DNA from: Sarcocystis neurona
Taxonomy: Eukaryota; Apicomplexa; Conoidasida; Eucoccidiorida; Sarcocystidae
NCBI GenBank assembly: GCA_000727475.1
Contig: KL647290.1
Location: forward strand, 2,380,269 to 2,444,268
Direction of reading: 5' to 3'
DNA length: 64,000 nt
Part shown: in pieces, positions 60,201-64,000 of the stretch
Position numbering within the stretch: the first letter of the stretch is position 1
Layout of the letters: each line of letters starts with the position of its first letter
The notes under the pieces: model-generated
What the model saw: the letters and a program-made list of their open reading frames with translations, nothing else
What the model was told of the DNA's origin: nothing
Database searches by the model: none
Position numbers and translations under genes: made by a program

Positions 60201-62714
60201 AGAAGAAGCAGTAGCGAGACACACCACCTCAGCAGCAACCCGCAAGCAGCAGCAGGACGTCGCACGCAGCCGTCGGAGCACCGCGGCAGCACAAGGAGGA
60301 GGACTACGGCAGCAACAGCCGCAGGAGCAGCACCACAGCGGCACCAGGAGCACCGCAGCAGCAGCAGCAGCAGTACCACAACGGCAGGAGCATGAAGGCA
60401 GCAGAGCAGTGCGTCGGAGGAAGAGGCAGCGACTGGGAGAGACTGACCTCCCGCAGGACGCCACGCATGGCAAGCGAGTATGGGTACGGCATGCAGGTGG
60501 TGGGGTTGACGCCTCCGTAGTGTTTCATGTGCGCAGTGAATAGCGCTTCCCCTTCCTCTTCATCGTCTCCCATTTTCCCACTTCCTTCCTCGCCGGGGTC
60601 GCCTACGGCGCGATAACCTGCCCCCAGGAGGGACGCCCGCACACACGCAAAGGAGAACCACGTATCGACTTCTTCAAGCCTCACTGCTGCACGCACACCC
60701 CTCCCCACACATCTCGCTGTCTCTCCCCATATCTATCTATGCATATGTATGATACAGACATATATGTGTATGGAACACACACGTCCTTTTATGACAGGTT
60801 TGGCAGAGAGGAGCGCAGGTGGGGGGCAGTCAACTCTTCCCCAACTGCTGTTTTCTCCCTAGGTGAGAGAGACGCAGTGAGGCCACTTCTTTCACGGGCA
60901 AAAGCTGGAAATTCTCCCACACTTCTACATACTACGCATCCGTCTCACTGTATATATAATTAACCCCTACATAATACGTATATACGTATATGAAGAAAAG
61001 ATATAGATATAGACTTCCAACTATACATATATATATATATGTAGATAGGATGAGATAGACCAGTGGATCTATAGGGGGCTGCGTGTAGAGTGTGTCGCTA
61101 CGTATGATGTCTACACGCAGGGAAGAAATACGTGTTTGTACGTGACCGCAGGGGGATTTCAAGGATGCCTTCTGCGACACAAACGTGTATTTACATAACT
61201 GGACATAAATATATATATATCCACTTATACTGCCAGACGGAGAGACAGACGGCGCAGGAGAGTCGCGCAGCGCGTGAGGGGGCGCACCACCACGTTAAGA
61301 CGGATTTCTGCAGACTGTTCACGCACGTTACTAGGCCACGCAAAGCTGACCAGGAAAAGACTACGAGAATAAGAGACACATACCTACACACACACAAACA
61401 GCCGGGCCACAGAACACAGCGGCTGCTGCAGCCGCAGGCAAGGCGCCTGCACGTTGTCTTACTACAAGTCGGGTCATCGTCCCTGCGTCCGCAAAGAGGG
61501 GCCGTCACGCCGGCAGAGAGACACGGAGGGACAGAAATGCAGACGGAAACACAGAGAGGGAGACGCAGAAAGAGAGAAGCAGACACACAGACTGCAGCTC
61601 ACAGCCCCCCGTCCGTATATATATATATATACAAATATATAAATTTGGCGCCTGGACACGAAAGATCGCGACGCGTGAGACATGCAGATACAAGACCACG
61701 AGCAGGCACGCAGGGACAAAGACAGAGACACAGCAAGAGAGAGAACCGTCAGATTCCCCCGTCGAATATATATATATATATATGCATGACTCCCAGGCGT
61801 GGAAGAACATCACCAAAGCATGAAGGCTCTTGAATAAATTCAGAGAGAGACACATGCCCAAAGAGATGCACGAAAACGCTCCCACGCCCGCATCACGTCT
61901 ACACATGTATATATCCCGCGCACGCAGAATGTCCGAAGCAGGTTCCTGGAGACTTTCGGAGCGCACCTACGGCGACTGCGCGCAGAGCTCTGCAGACTAG
62001 GTGAGAAGCGGGGGACTTCTACACATTCCTGCAGATGTACACGTCTTTATAAAGAGACAACGAATATGACGGAAGAGATACTCACTCGCACCCAGACGCT
62101 GCTTACGTATACCCCTGCTGTGCATGCAGTTGGTCTACGAAGGATATTGGGTGCACACGTTCTTGCCGCGGAAGACGGCTACTGGACACAGAGAGGACGG
62201 TGGACGAACAGCCGCCTTCCCATAGCAACTCTACCTATATACATATATATATATATATATATACAGAAACACATCGCAGTCACATGCTTGATACTTCCAT
62301 ATATATATACATGTGTGTATCATCCGTATCCTTGGAGGCAGCACGGAGATACATAAATGGATATACGTACGGCAATATGTATCTGGCTGCAATTCTGTGT
62401 TTATCATTTGTCTCCTAGGCATATATACGCCAACCCCATCCATAGAGTCAGCGTCTACGTATACATTCATGTATGAATACGCATGCATGTATGGCGTGCA
62501 ACAACCCCGTCTTTGTATTTGTGCGTCAGCAGGGACGTAAATATGTGTGGCGGGCACCTGCTGCAAAGGACTGCGTAGCCTTCTTCGCTGCAAGGATACA
62601 GCGCTCGTTAAGAACGATCGCGCCGCCTTCCACGCGGAGGTCGACAAGGCCATCCCCGTTCTTGAACAGGTCGTACTGCATGCTAAATCCGCGTACGCCC
62701 ATCCGAGAGAAAAT
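24871..62714 (-). CDS. VPS13: VPS13-family bridge-like lipid-transfer protein, 5'-partial, 18 exons
   Basis: VPS13 proteins are very long rods with a hydrophobic groove that moves phospholipids between membranes at contact sites. Eighteen exons, read right to left, total 14,115 nt (4,704 codons plus stop at 24871-24873) with phase agreement at every junction. Domain order, numbering from the first residue in the window: late extended-chorein rod (1-about 500), middle region with low-complexity insertions up to about 2,600 including the LNSRSGAWEPFVERF motif, VAB/SHR-BD repeats (about 2,700-3,750), APT1-like/VPS13_C segment (about 3,980-4,235), ATG2_C-like helices with GGFFKGIGKGI (4,236-4,437) and a C-terminal PH-like domain (4,437-4,704). 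The N-terminal chorein end and the start codon lie beyond the right edge. Poly-Gln/Ala/Ser/Gly insertions make it longer than animal or yeast VPS13. Which VPS13 paralogue it is cannot be decided here. Confidence 0.95.
25676..27426 (-). other. VPS13 intron v17-v18
   Basis: CAG/CTG triplet DNA at about 25,690-26,040, then CATA/TA microsatellites at about 26,250-26,400, 26,840-26,900 and 27,150-27,185. No supported exon. Confidence 0.65.
27427..28031 (-). CDS. VPS13: VPS13 exon v17 (ATG2_C-like helices)
   Basis: Encodes GARLQFQREEFRGIRGSAKT, CLHDRYTHLLLGSIFSALGQ, LGSLLSTLTFDPEYINRRQR, WSLTNIVTKPIEGAQREGVG and GFFKGIGKGIAGSLVKPLDK. This is the signature C-terminal helical region (LS.LT.D..Y...R, TKP.EGA..EG..GFFKGIGKG) that VPS13 shares with ATG2 and uses on membranes and lipid droplets. 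Acceptor TTCGGGAACAG; donor GATTAG|GTAAGG is strong. It leaves AG, completed by A of v18: GEFGEI-R-PYDEREA. Confidence 0.97.
28032..29801 (-). other. VPS13 intron v16-v17
   Basis: A CA-rich tract with GAGAAACAGACAC interruptions (about 29,255-29,560); TA/CATA tracts at about 28,425-28,505 and 28,620-28,640. The first 250 nt of the intron on the + side (28,040-28,330) is GC-rich. Confidence 0.6.
29240..29565. repeat. CA-rich purine-interrupted microsatellite
   Basis: CACACA with repeated GAGAAACAGACACAC interruptions; open on both strands but plainly a simple repeat. In VPS13 intron v16-v17. Confidence 0.85.
29802..30152 (-). CDS. VPS13: VPS13 exon v16
   Basis: Begins DFFHACLESLGFGSSSRRAA. 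After an Ala-rich insert it carries LPTVLLLESLVIERFDVYCW then LLKVGLRILMASGRLELM. Family members have a (I/L)..L.i.P..i..(S/W)f strand followed by an L...G.......d segment here. The acceptor (GATGCGTGAAG) lacks a close pyrimidine tract; phase 0 and the join MLNGLN-DFFHACLESL support it. Donor CTGATG|GTGAGA. Confidence 0.83.
30153..32307 (-). other. VPS13 intron v15-v16
   Basis: A minisatellite of about 63-66-bp units (CCGCTGCTGTTGGGCYGC core) covers about 31,950-32,280. CAG/CTG triplet DNA at about 30,275-30,640 and 31,540-31,900. TA/CATA microsatellites at about 30,990-31,260. Frames stay open in the triplet blocks but the protein fold is continuous across this junction, so no exon is called. 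Confidence 0.6.
31950..32280. repeat. Minisatellite, about 63-66-bp units, four to five copies
   Basis: Units contain CCGCTGCTGTTGGG, GTGCCGACGCCGCTG and CTGCTCCGCCTCTTCTC. In VPS13 intron v15-v16. Confidence 0.75.
32308..32466 (-). CDS. VPS13: VPS13 exon v15
   Basis: Encodes ASAGERFCVSKPFLNLFVVR then LVLRRVHLELDTLEIEIDAD and MLNGLN. The P-F-L...V followed by (L/E)-(E/D)-I-x-(I/V)-D-x-x-(M/F)-L matches the segment after IDNQL in VPS13 proteins. Acceptor CTGCGCTTCAG, good donor CTCAAC|GTAAGA, phase 0 both ends. Confidence 0.9.
32467..33595 (-). other. VPS13 intron v14-v15
   Basis: 1.1 kb, including a possible 66-nt Gln-rich exon at 33127-33192 (listed separately). The rest has short CA/TACG tracts. 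Confidence 0.5.
33127..33192 (-). CDS. VPS13: Candidate Gln-rich VPS13 exon (22 codons)
   Basis: Follows CTTGTGCTGCAGCAG and ends AGCTTG|GTGCAT. It is 66 nt, phase 0 at both ends, so it can enter the transcript without breaking frame. Peptide EQVVQLQQKQQRQRMQSLTS plus SL. It lies where other VPS13 proteins have a variable loop after the IDNQL motif. Supported by phase and splice signals only. Confidence 0.3.
33596..33853 (-). CDS. VPS13: VPS13 exon v14 (IDNQL motif)
   Basis: Encodes IHLAVNVAEVGVSLISESLR, ELCFAEVSQLAFGF, then LLLRLADIQIDNQLEDAAKP with VLLANRG. The I-Q-(I/V)-D-N-Q-(L/M)...P-V-(L/I)-L motif is one of the most diagnostic of VPS13 C-terminal regions. Acceptor GTGCGACGCAG, donor GACAGT|GTACGT, both phase 0. 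Confidence 0.96.
33854..35961 (-). other. VPS13 intron v13-v14, with copies of the v14 splice acceptor
   Basis: Two extra degenerate copies of the v14 acceptor and exon start lie at about 34,032-34,105 and 34,212-34,275 (see the finding on them). TA/CATA microsatellites fill most of about 33,930-34,020, 34,110-34,200, 34,770-35,010, 35,290-35,400 and 35,650-35,700. Confidence 0.7.
34032..34275. repeat. Two extra copies of the VPS13 v14 acceptor/exon-start segment
   Basis: Copies at about 34,032-34,105 and 34,212-34,275 repeat the segment at about 33,828-33,903, sharing CTCGTCTGATTGCTCGCC. The original carries the acceptor and first 26 nt of exon v14. Each copy is followed by CATA/TA microsatellite. 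Confidence 0.8.
35962..36393 (-). CDS. VPS13: VPS13 exon v13
   Basis: One hundred and forty-four codons, phase 0 at both ends. Starts VLLWLDSRTVAPKRPIALDL and continues KRYEVNLGLPGMPLIIVRSE, RGDCVVIEVQAKPGS: beta-rich sequence like the linker before the APT1-like region. The second half is Ala/Arg/Glu-rich and probably disordered or coiled. Donor AACCT|GTGAGA is good; the acceptor is GACAGTGTCAG. Confidence 0.83.
36394..38976 (-). other. VPS13 intron v12-v13
   Basis: 2.6 kb. TA/CATA tracts at about 37,055-37,082, 37,127-37,150 and 37,200-37,270. About 37,300-38,050 is non-repetitive and open in several short frames, but shows no family match and is not needed for phase. Confidence 0.55.
38977..39329 (-). 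CDS. VPS13: VPS13 exon v12
   Basis: Begins by completing Gly, then VFDVEVCPDHGVKSVSIRSA. It contains a Gln run then a pure Ala run (about 39,190-39,080), and ends FHFFAHYGENIRFGWPFPFT with YASRP. The FGWPFP segment resembles the g.s.pvPl turn preceding the C-terminal half of VPS13. Acceptor CATCTGCGCAG, donor GGCCT|GTACGC, phase 0. Confidence 0.85.
39330..39975 (-). other. VPS13 intron v11-v12
   Basis: Holds a direct tandem duplication of about 143 bp (39,549-39,691 and 39,692-39,820), each copy starting CAAAGTATGAATT and followed by CTTTCGG and TA/CA microsatellite DNA. A second CACATA tract lies up to 39,940. Confidence 0.7.
39976..40093 (-). CDS. VPS13: VPS13 exon v11
   Basis: Encodes VYVQQPIALFDVPSRQLCLG, RDIVWEQFGKDTSTRISFL. 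The Q-x(7,10)-V-P-x(6,10)-W pattern is the one that follows the last VAB repeat in VPS13 (QK...l.P.....W). The acceptor is very good (GCCCCTTTTCAG). The donor TTCTTG|GTTCTA is weak but its leftover G gives Gly with v12, producing ISFLG-VFDVEVCP. Confidence 0.72.
40094..40769 (-). other. VPS13 intron v10-v11
   Basis: Contains strong-looking but unplaced - strand splice signals (see v10) and CAG/CTG-rich DNA at about 40,230-40,340. May hide a small exon; VPS13 similarity is thinnest at this point. Confidence 0.4.
40770..40852 (-). CDS. VPS13: VPS13 exon v10, tentative
   Basis: Something of length 2 mod 3 must lie between v9 and v11 to hold the frame. This 83-nt segment fits: it follows GTGGGAGATGCAG, completes Ala with the G of v9, reads MHLGDKTEDKMDVGLRHALR, then GMFFNENV-type sequence, and can end at GAAAAC|GTGCAC in phase 0. 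The donor is weak and family similarity is slight. A GTAAGTGAG donor at about 40,724 and a CTTCCCCCAG acceptor at about 40,690 suggest the true arrangement may include other small exons. Confidence 0.35.
41151..41327 (-). CDS. VPS13: VPS13 exon v9 (VAB domain, P-x-x-W motif)
   Basis: Begins by completing Val, then KPQTSVPIYWSSTELPFAFQ and GFAWSGPVVASEEAAGQNWI. Family members have a T-x-x-P-(F/I/Y)-(H/Y)-W motif followed by a W-S segment here; VPIYW and FAWSG match. Acceptor GTGTGCTCCAG and a strong donor TCCAG|GTACAC. One leftover base. Confidence 0.9.
41328..42252 (-). other. VPS13 intron v8-v9
   Basis: A degenerate minisatellite of about 25-30-bp units (TGTGTGTGGCTGCTTTGCTGC) fills about 41,915-42,225. 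The rest is CAG/ACAC-rich. Confidence 0.65.
41915..42225. repeat. Minisatellite, about 25-30-bp units
   Basis: Degenerate units of TGTGTGTGGCTGCTTTGCTGC with CTCCTGCCG inserts, about ten copies, in VPS13 intron v8-v9. Confidence 0.75.
42253..42598 (-). CDS. VPS13: VPS13 exon v8 (VAB repeat)
   Basis: Begins ATEVKLVLAPSPASPGGPRG, followed by an Ala/Gly insert, then REVVEAVIDVPALGGFSHTV, and RVVTLLPEFIISNFLDGVLF with YRQYGTQGPAIE. The IISN..DG.LFYRQ segment is the classical VAB repeat with its Asn. The acceptor is ATGCTGCAG and the donor GAAG|GTACGT is strong. The leftover G makes Val with v9. Confidence 0.9.
42599..44710 (-). other. VPS13 intron v7-v8
   Basis: CAG-type triplet DNA at about 42,700-43,130 and 43,840-44,215. 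The latter includes about 30-bp tandem units (AGCAGCAAGAACAGCGGCGG core). TA tracts at about 43,465-43,490, 43,676-43,692 and 44,540-44,615. No exon is needed for phase. Confidence 0.6.
43930..44215. repeat. CAG-type triplet array with 30-bp higher-order units
   Basis: The last four copies (about 44,095-44,205) are nearly identical 30-bp units with the core AGCAAGAACAGCGGCGGCAG. In VPS13 intron v7-v8. Confidence 0.75.
44711..44953 (-). CDS. VPS13: VPS13 exon v7 (VAB repeat with Asp in the Asn position)
   Basis: Eighty-one codons, phase 0 at both ends: EEVVSRVLLPSKSYAAVELE, then QLAVVISAPRCFIDRTGAGF and KENRKYPVFDGRTILLGDST. The P-R-x-x-I-x-R-x-G pattern is that of the VAB repeat, but Asp stands where the Asn usually is (FIDRTG). 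Acceptor GCTGCGGTCAG, donor CTACT|GTACGC. Confidence 0.85.
44954..46278 (-). other. VPS13 intron v6-v7
   Basis: CAG/CTG triplet DNA at about 44,980-45,340. A six-unit degenerate tandem repeat (CTCTTCGGCTYYCTCTCT plus a CACATA tail, 55-65 bp each) lies at about 45,483-45,825. Pyrimidine-rich DNA at about 45,940-46,260. Confidence 0.6.
45483..45825. repeat. Six-unit degenerate tandem repeat
   Basis: Each 55-65-bp unit has a pyrimidine head (TTTTCTCTTCGGCT...CTCTCT) and a CACATA/TA tail. In VPS13 intron v6-v7. Confidence 0.7.
46279..47091 (-). CDS. VPS13: VPS13 exon v6 (VAB repeat)
   Basis: Begins ESSTWEVPQGPPDMTAFAGW. After a Ser/Gly/Gln/Glu-rich insert (about 46,950-46,680) it carries HNLYFLVNIEG, IYPALTLVNAAPVELEASIV (about 46,590-46,530), a VAB repeat with its conserved Asn, and HSTFYVYEVPPHKVLNMKLR with FLEGALWSHTIRDLLCTA. 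The acceptor is CGAACTGTCCAG and the donor GCG|GTAGGC; both in phase 0. An open frame continues past the donor as Lys/Arg/Glu-rich sequence, so exon extension cannot be excluded. Confidence 0.88.
47092..49046 (-). other. VPS13 intron v5-v6
   Basis: Mostly microsatellite DNA. A tandem array of about 60-70-bp units built on CTACGCAGGTGT plus TA lies at about 48,040-48,520; TA tracts are also at about 47,505-47,522, 47,873-47,894, 47,918-47,932 and 48,904-48,924. Confidence 0.65.
48040..48520. repeat. Nested tandem array with CTACGCAGGTGT core
   Basis: Seven or so units of about 60-70 bp carry variants of TCTACGCAGGTGT followed by ACACACATACCGACA and TA repeats. A longer repeat is layered on top: TTGAATGTACTGCA occurs at about 48,050 and again at about 48,305. 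Confidence 0.7.
49047..50560 (-). CDS. VPS13: VPS13 exon v5 (start of VAB/SHR-BD repeats)
   Basis: The first third is low complexity; then comes SYKLMVISTTVRITNACGLP-LQVCF (about 50,165-50,090), the first recognisable VAB repeat with its near-invariant Asn, and HPELKSTPDWLLRKEKKLQQ. A long Ser/Gly/Ala insert follows, then AYTFLLEDKQFMSVPQSAVL and GWCYMCFRP, which match the closing strands of a VAB repeat (FVPLS...RP). The donor CGCCC|GTACGT is strong, phase 0, giving EEEYISP-ESSTWEVPQG with v6. Confidence 0.88.
50561..51450 (-). other. VPS13 intron v4-v5
   Basis: 890 nt. The v4 frame stays open for about 470 nt into it, so the donor could lie further downstream. Acceptor GCTGCTGTTGCAG on the - strand. 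Confidence 0.55.
51451..54099 (-). CDS. VPS13: VPS13 exon v4 (middle region, WEP motif)
   Basis: Begins by completing Asp, then FFLRVSSRDMALLLAAAANI. It carries LRGVHLLLLDDLRASVVPLL (about 53,690-53,630), EYLNSRSGAWEPFVERFTV (about 53,545-53,485), which matches the WEPliE motif of the family, SSTSPLWINVTPQLCKLLTW (about 53,165-53,105) and FRYVNLSGHCIYAFTLVEAR (about 52,465-52,405), the family's N-x-S/T-G turn. Inserts are rich in Gln, Ser, Ala and Gly; about 51,760-51,520 is an Arg/Gln/Glu stretch that could form coiled coil. The end, GPFPRGM-R, uses CATGC|GTGTAG, chosen by phase; the donor is not ideal. Confidence 0.9.
54100..54771 (-). other. VPS13 intron v3-v4
   Basis: 672 nt with TA microsatellites at about 54,525-54,640. 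Donor GTGGGC, acceptor TATTGGCTTGGGCAG on the - strand. Confidence 0.75.
54772..59587 (-). CDS. VPS13: VPS13 exon v3 (4.8-kb exon, rod and middle region)
   Basis: Starts ICYVHFQKDITQLLEYLNDG after GATGCGCTGCAG. The conserved islands are those of VPS13: the SVEIYRPLFVLCEDKSIIPQ strand (about 59,460-59,400), LGSYVTLDLGYLRVKNAF (about 59,030-58,970), LSVELCGMTVCAH and LEKVDCHFLL (about 58,555-58,440), RLARRQLTLLLDIVNENL (about 58,310-58,260), ELMDVAVHAHVSLFSLYMKY (about 57,985-57,925), NVTIYLMMLGIMDFISFF (about 56,770-56,710) and RITLTVSNGRFILYTDLKRP with RNDFYVNMVTGADGVLLLHN (about 55,915-55,780). Between them are long runs rich in Gln, Ala, Ser, Gly, Glu and Arg, encoded by CAG-type triplets. 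It ends LLLNFDIP at CCTG|GTGGGC; the leftover G gives Asp with v4 (FDIP-D-FFLRV), as in other VPS13 proteins. Confidence 0.93.
59588..60447 (-). other. VPS13 intron v2-v3
   Basis: Dominated by CAG/CTG triplet DNA. A minisatellite of about 30-bp units lies at about 59,690-59,800. Open in several frames only because of the triplets. Confidence 0.6.
59690..59800. repeat. Minisatellite, about 30-bp units
   Basis: Three to four units of AAAGGAGCTTGGGAGCGCAC followed by a CAGCAG stretch, in VPS13 intron v2-v3. Confidence 0.8.
60448..60683 (-). CDS. VPS13: VPS13 exon v2
   Basis: Encodes RLEEVDTWFSFACVRASLLG, an acidic insert (GDDEEEGEALF), then HYGGVNPTTCMPYPYSLAMR and GVLRE. The donor is excellent (GCGGGAG|GTCAGT). 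The acceptor is a tandem CAGCAG, so the exon may begin at 60683 or 60686; both keep phase and differ by one codon. It joins v3 in phase 0 to give GVLRE-ICYVHFQKDITQLL, the expected helix of the rod. Confidence 0.75.
60684..62557 (-). other. VPS13 intron v1-v2
   Basis: Contains TA tracts at about 61,028-61,041, 61,616-61,632, 61,768-61,784 and 62,243-62,262, plus purine-rich DNA at about 61,490-61,600. No supported exon. Confidence 0.55.
62558..62714 (-). CDS. VPS13: VPS13 exon v1 (first exon in window)
   Basis: Encodes IFSRMGVRGFSMQYDLFKN then GDGLVDLRVEGGAIVLNERC, similar in style to the repeated VPS13 rod pattern (short beta-strands with an x-Y-D turn). It follows a GGGTGCAG acceptor and ends GCAGCAG|GTGCCC. 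The single leftover base completes the first codon of v2. The + strand is also open here, but only the - strand reading joins the VPS13 frame. Family similarity is modest. Confidence 0.6.
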
Positions 62715-62779
62715 CTGCACCCGCAAAAAAGAGCAGCAGAAGCGCAAGAAGTAGCAGCAGCAGAAGTCAAGGCGCCAGG

Positions 62780-62915
62780 AGCACATGGAAGAACAGCCGC
62801 AGCAACAGAAGGACAAGGAAGAACAGCCGCAGCAACAGGAGGGCAAGGAAGAACAGCCGCAGCAACAGGAGGGCAAGGAAGAACAGCCGTAGCAACAGGA
62901 GGGCAAGGAAGAAGA
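62780..62915. repeat. 30-bp tandem repeat, about four copies
   Basis: Units GGAAGAACAGCCGCAGCAAC-AGGAGGGCAA are nearly perfect. In frame on the + strand they would read GQGRTAAATG, but they lie just upstream of VPS13 exon v1, in probable intron. Confidence 0.85.
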
Positions 62916-63510
62916 GTCGCAGCAGCAGCAACGCAAGGGCGCAGAGCCGTAGCAGCAACGGGTGAGTTGGCACGCACGCCTGCTACGTCTCGTTGGCTCG
63001 GTGTCTGCTGTCTCCGGGGCGCGGGCAACAGCAGCGCCGAGTAACTGCCCCGGCCGACCTCACACACGAACTGCCACAGCAGTAGCAGCAGCAGACCAAC
63101 GTTGTGCCTGCTGCGCTGCATGGAGGACGCCGGAAGTGGGAACAGCGCATCACCAACGCACGCATGCAGAGCCGCGCCAGGTGTCCCTGGTCGCTGCTCC
63201 GTAACAAAAACAGACACCAGTGCTTTGCAACTACCTGCTTCATACTCCCGCCATTCCTTCGCACGAAAGTACAGACATCTACAGGTACATGTGTGTCAGC
63301 TATATACATCCATATGTGTACATATACACGGACATTGACTCGACGCTTATAAGCGACACACACACGCACGGATGTACCCACGGGTCTCTGCGTCTACAAC
63401 TGTGCATGTACACATATGAATCTATAGGCATACAGGTACTTACGCAGAGACGCGTGGTAGACTCGTGTATGTGTGTGTGTGTGTGTATGCTGCTGCTGAG
63501 CGTTGGGTAA

Positions 63511-63557
63511 ACTGCCGTCTACTGCCGGACTGCCGTCTACTGCCGGACTGCCGTCCT
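63511..63557. repeat. 18-bp tandem repeat
   Basis: CTGCCGTCTACTGCCGGA occurs twice in tandem followed by a partial third copy. Confidence 0.85.
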
Positions 63558-63739
63558 CCAGGCATTATCTTCTCTCCATGAACATTTGCGCAGAGTCAAG
63601 AAGAAGGGAGGGACACACGTCCTGCGGCCCTGCCCCGCTGCTGCTGCTGCGGGTCACCATGGGACACGCGACACCACGTCCGCAGCGCCAATCGTATCTC
63701 TATGGACATACGAAAATAAGCTTTTATATTCCTGTACAT

Positions 63740-63995
63740 CTACATATATATATATATAGACACAAAGACATACACATACACTTCTATGTGCACACGCACA
63801 CAAAGATATGCATATATATATATATATATAAATACACGAAGGCAGCATATACACATACTACCATATATATGTATGTATACATATATACACACAGACACAA
63901 AGATATAAACGTATATTCCTATGTATATATATATATATATATACACACACAGATACTCATATGTCTACATATATATATATATATATATATATATG
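63740..63995. repeat. TA/CATA microsatellite block at right edge
   Basis: TA runs at about 63,744-63,758, 63,815-63,830, 63,925-63,942 and 63,968-63,994 with CACA spacers. Confidence 0.85.
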
Positions 63996-64000
63996 AAGGC

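Larger units (their letters stand above)
62715..64000 (-). other. Right end of window, probably VPS13 intron DNA
   Basis: CAG-type DNA with a 30-bp tandem repeat (about 62,780-62,915), an 18-bp repeat at 63,511-63,557, a TG run (about 63,469-63,486) and TA/CATA microsatellites (about 63,745-63,995). The N-terminal chorein domain must lie further right. No exon with VPS13 similarity was found here. Confidence 0.5.

Noticed and set aside
62547..63044. + strand frame of 165 codons containing the GQGRTAAATG repeat
   Set aside because: Over 62,558-62,714 the - strand reading joins the VPS13 frame in phase; the rest is a 30-bp minisatellite that is open by repetition.
1..64000. Search for telomere-type TTTAGGG arrays, tRNA genes, transposases and CRISPR arrays
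   Set aside because: None seen; the regularly spaced repeats present are adjoining tandem repeats without unique spacers.

Overview
The window looks like nuclear DNA of a coccidian apicomplexan, most probably an Eimeria or a close relative. The reasons are three: long CAG/CTG triplet tracts that run straight through exons and give runs of Gln, Ala, Ser or Gly; introns packed with TA, CA/TG and GTACGTAY-type microsatellites; and intron-rich genes of conserved eukaryotic families. The genus is an inference from sequence style. No rRNA, tRNA, transposase, CRISPR array or prokaryote-like operon was seen.

Two protein-coding genes explain the window and they converge. On the + strand, from 1,850 to about 22,637, lies a gene whose first six exons rebuild a complete IST1 domain (regulator of VPS4 in the ESCRT-III/multivesicular-body pathway). 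Three (possibly four) further exons add a long Ala/Ser/Pro-rich tail. The nine-exon model joins in phase at every junction and gives 968 codons plus a stop.

On the - strand, from beyond the right edge down to a stop at 24,871, lies one very large VPS13 gene (bridge-like lipid-transfer protein). Eighteen exons between 62,714 and 24,871 stay in one open frame of 4,704 codons. In order they carry the late part of the extended-chorein rod, the middle region including the WEP motif, the VAB/SHR-BD repeats, the APT1-like/VPS13_C region, the ATG2_C-like helices and the C-terminal PH-like domain. The N-terminal chorein end lies outside the window, to the right of 64,000, so the gene is 5'-partial here.

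Layout: 1-1,849 upstream DNA; 1,850-22,637 IST1 gene with large introns; 22,638-24,870 convergent intergenic DNA; 24,871-62,714 VPS13 exons and introns; 62,715-64,000 probably VPS13 intron. Both genes act in endosomal and membrane-contact biology, but their adjacency in convergent orientation says nothing firm about co-regulation. Exon edges were set by eye from GT/AG sites, codon phase and family similarity. Exons marked as candidates need transcript data.
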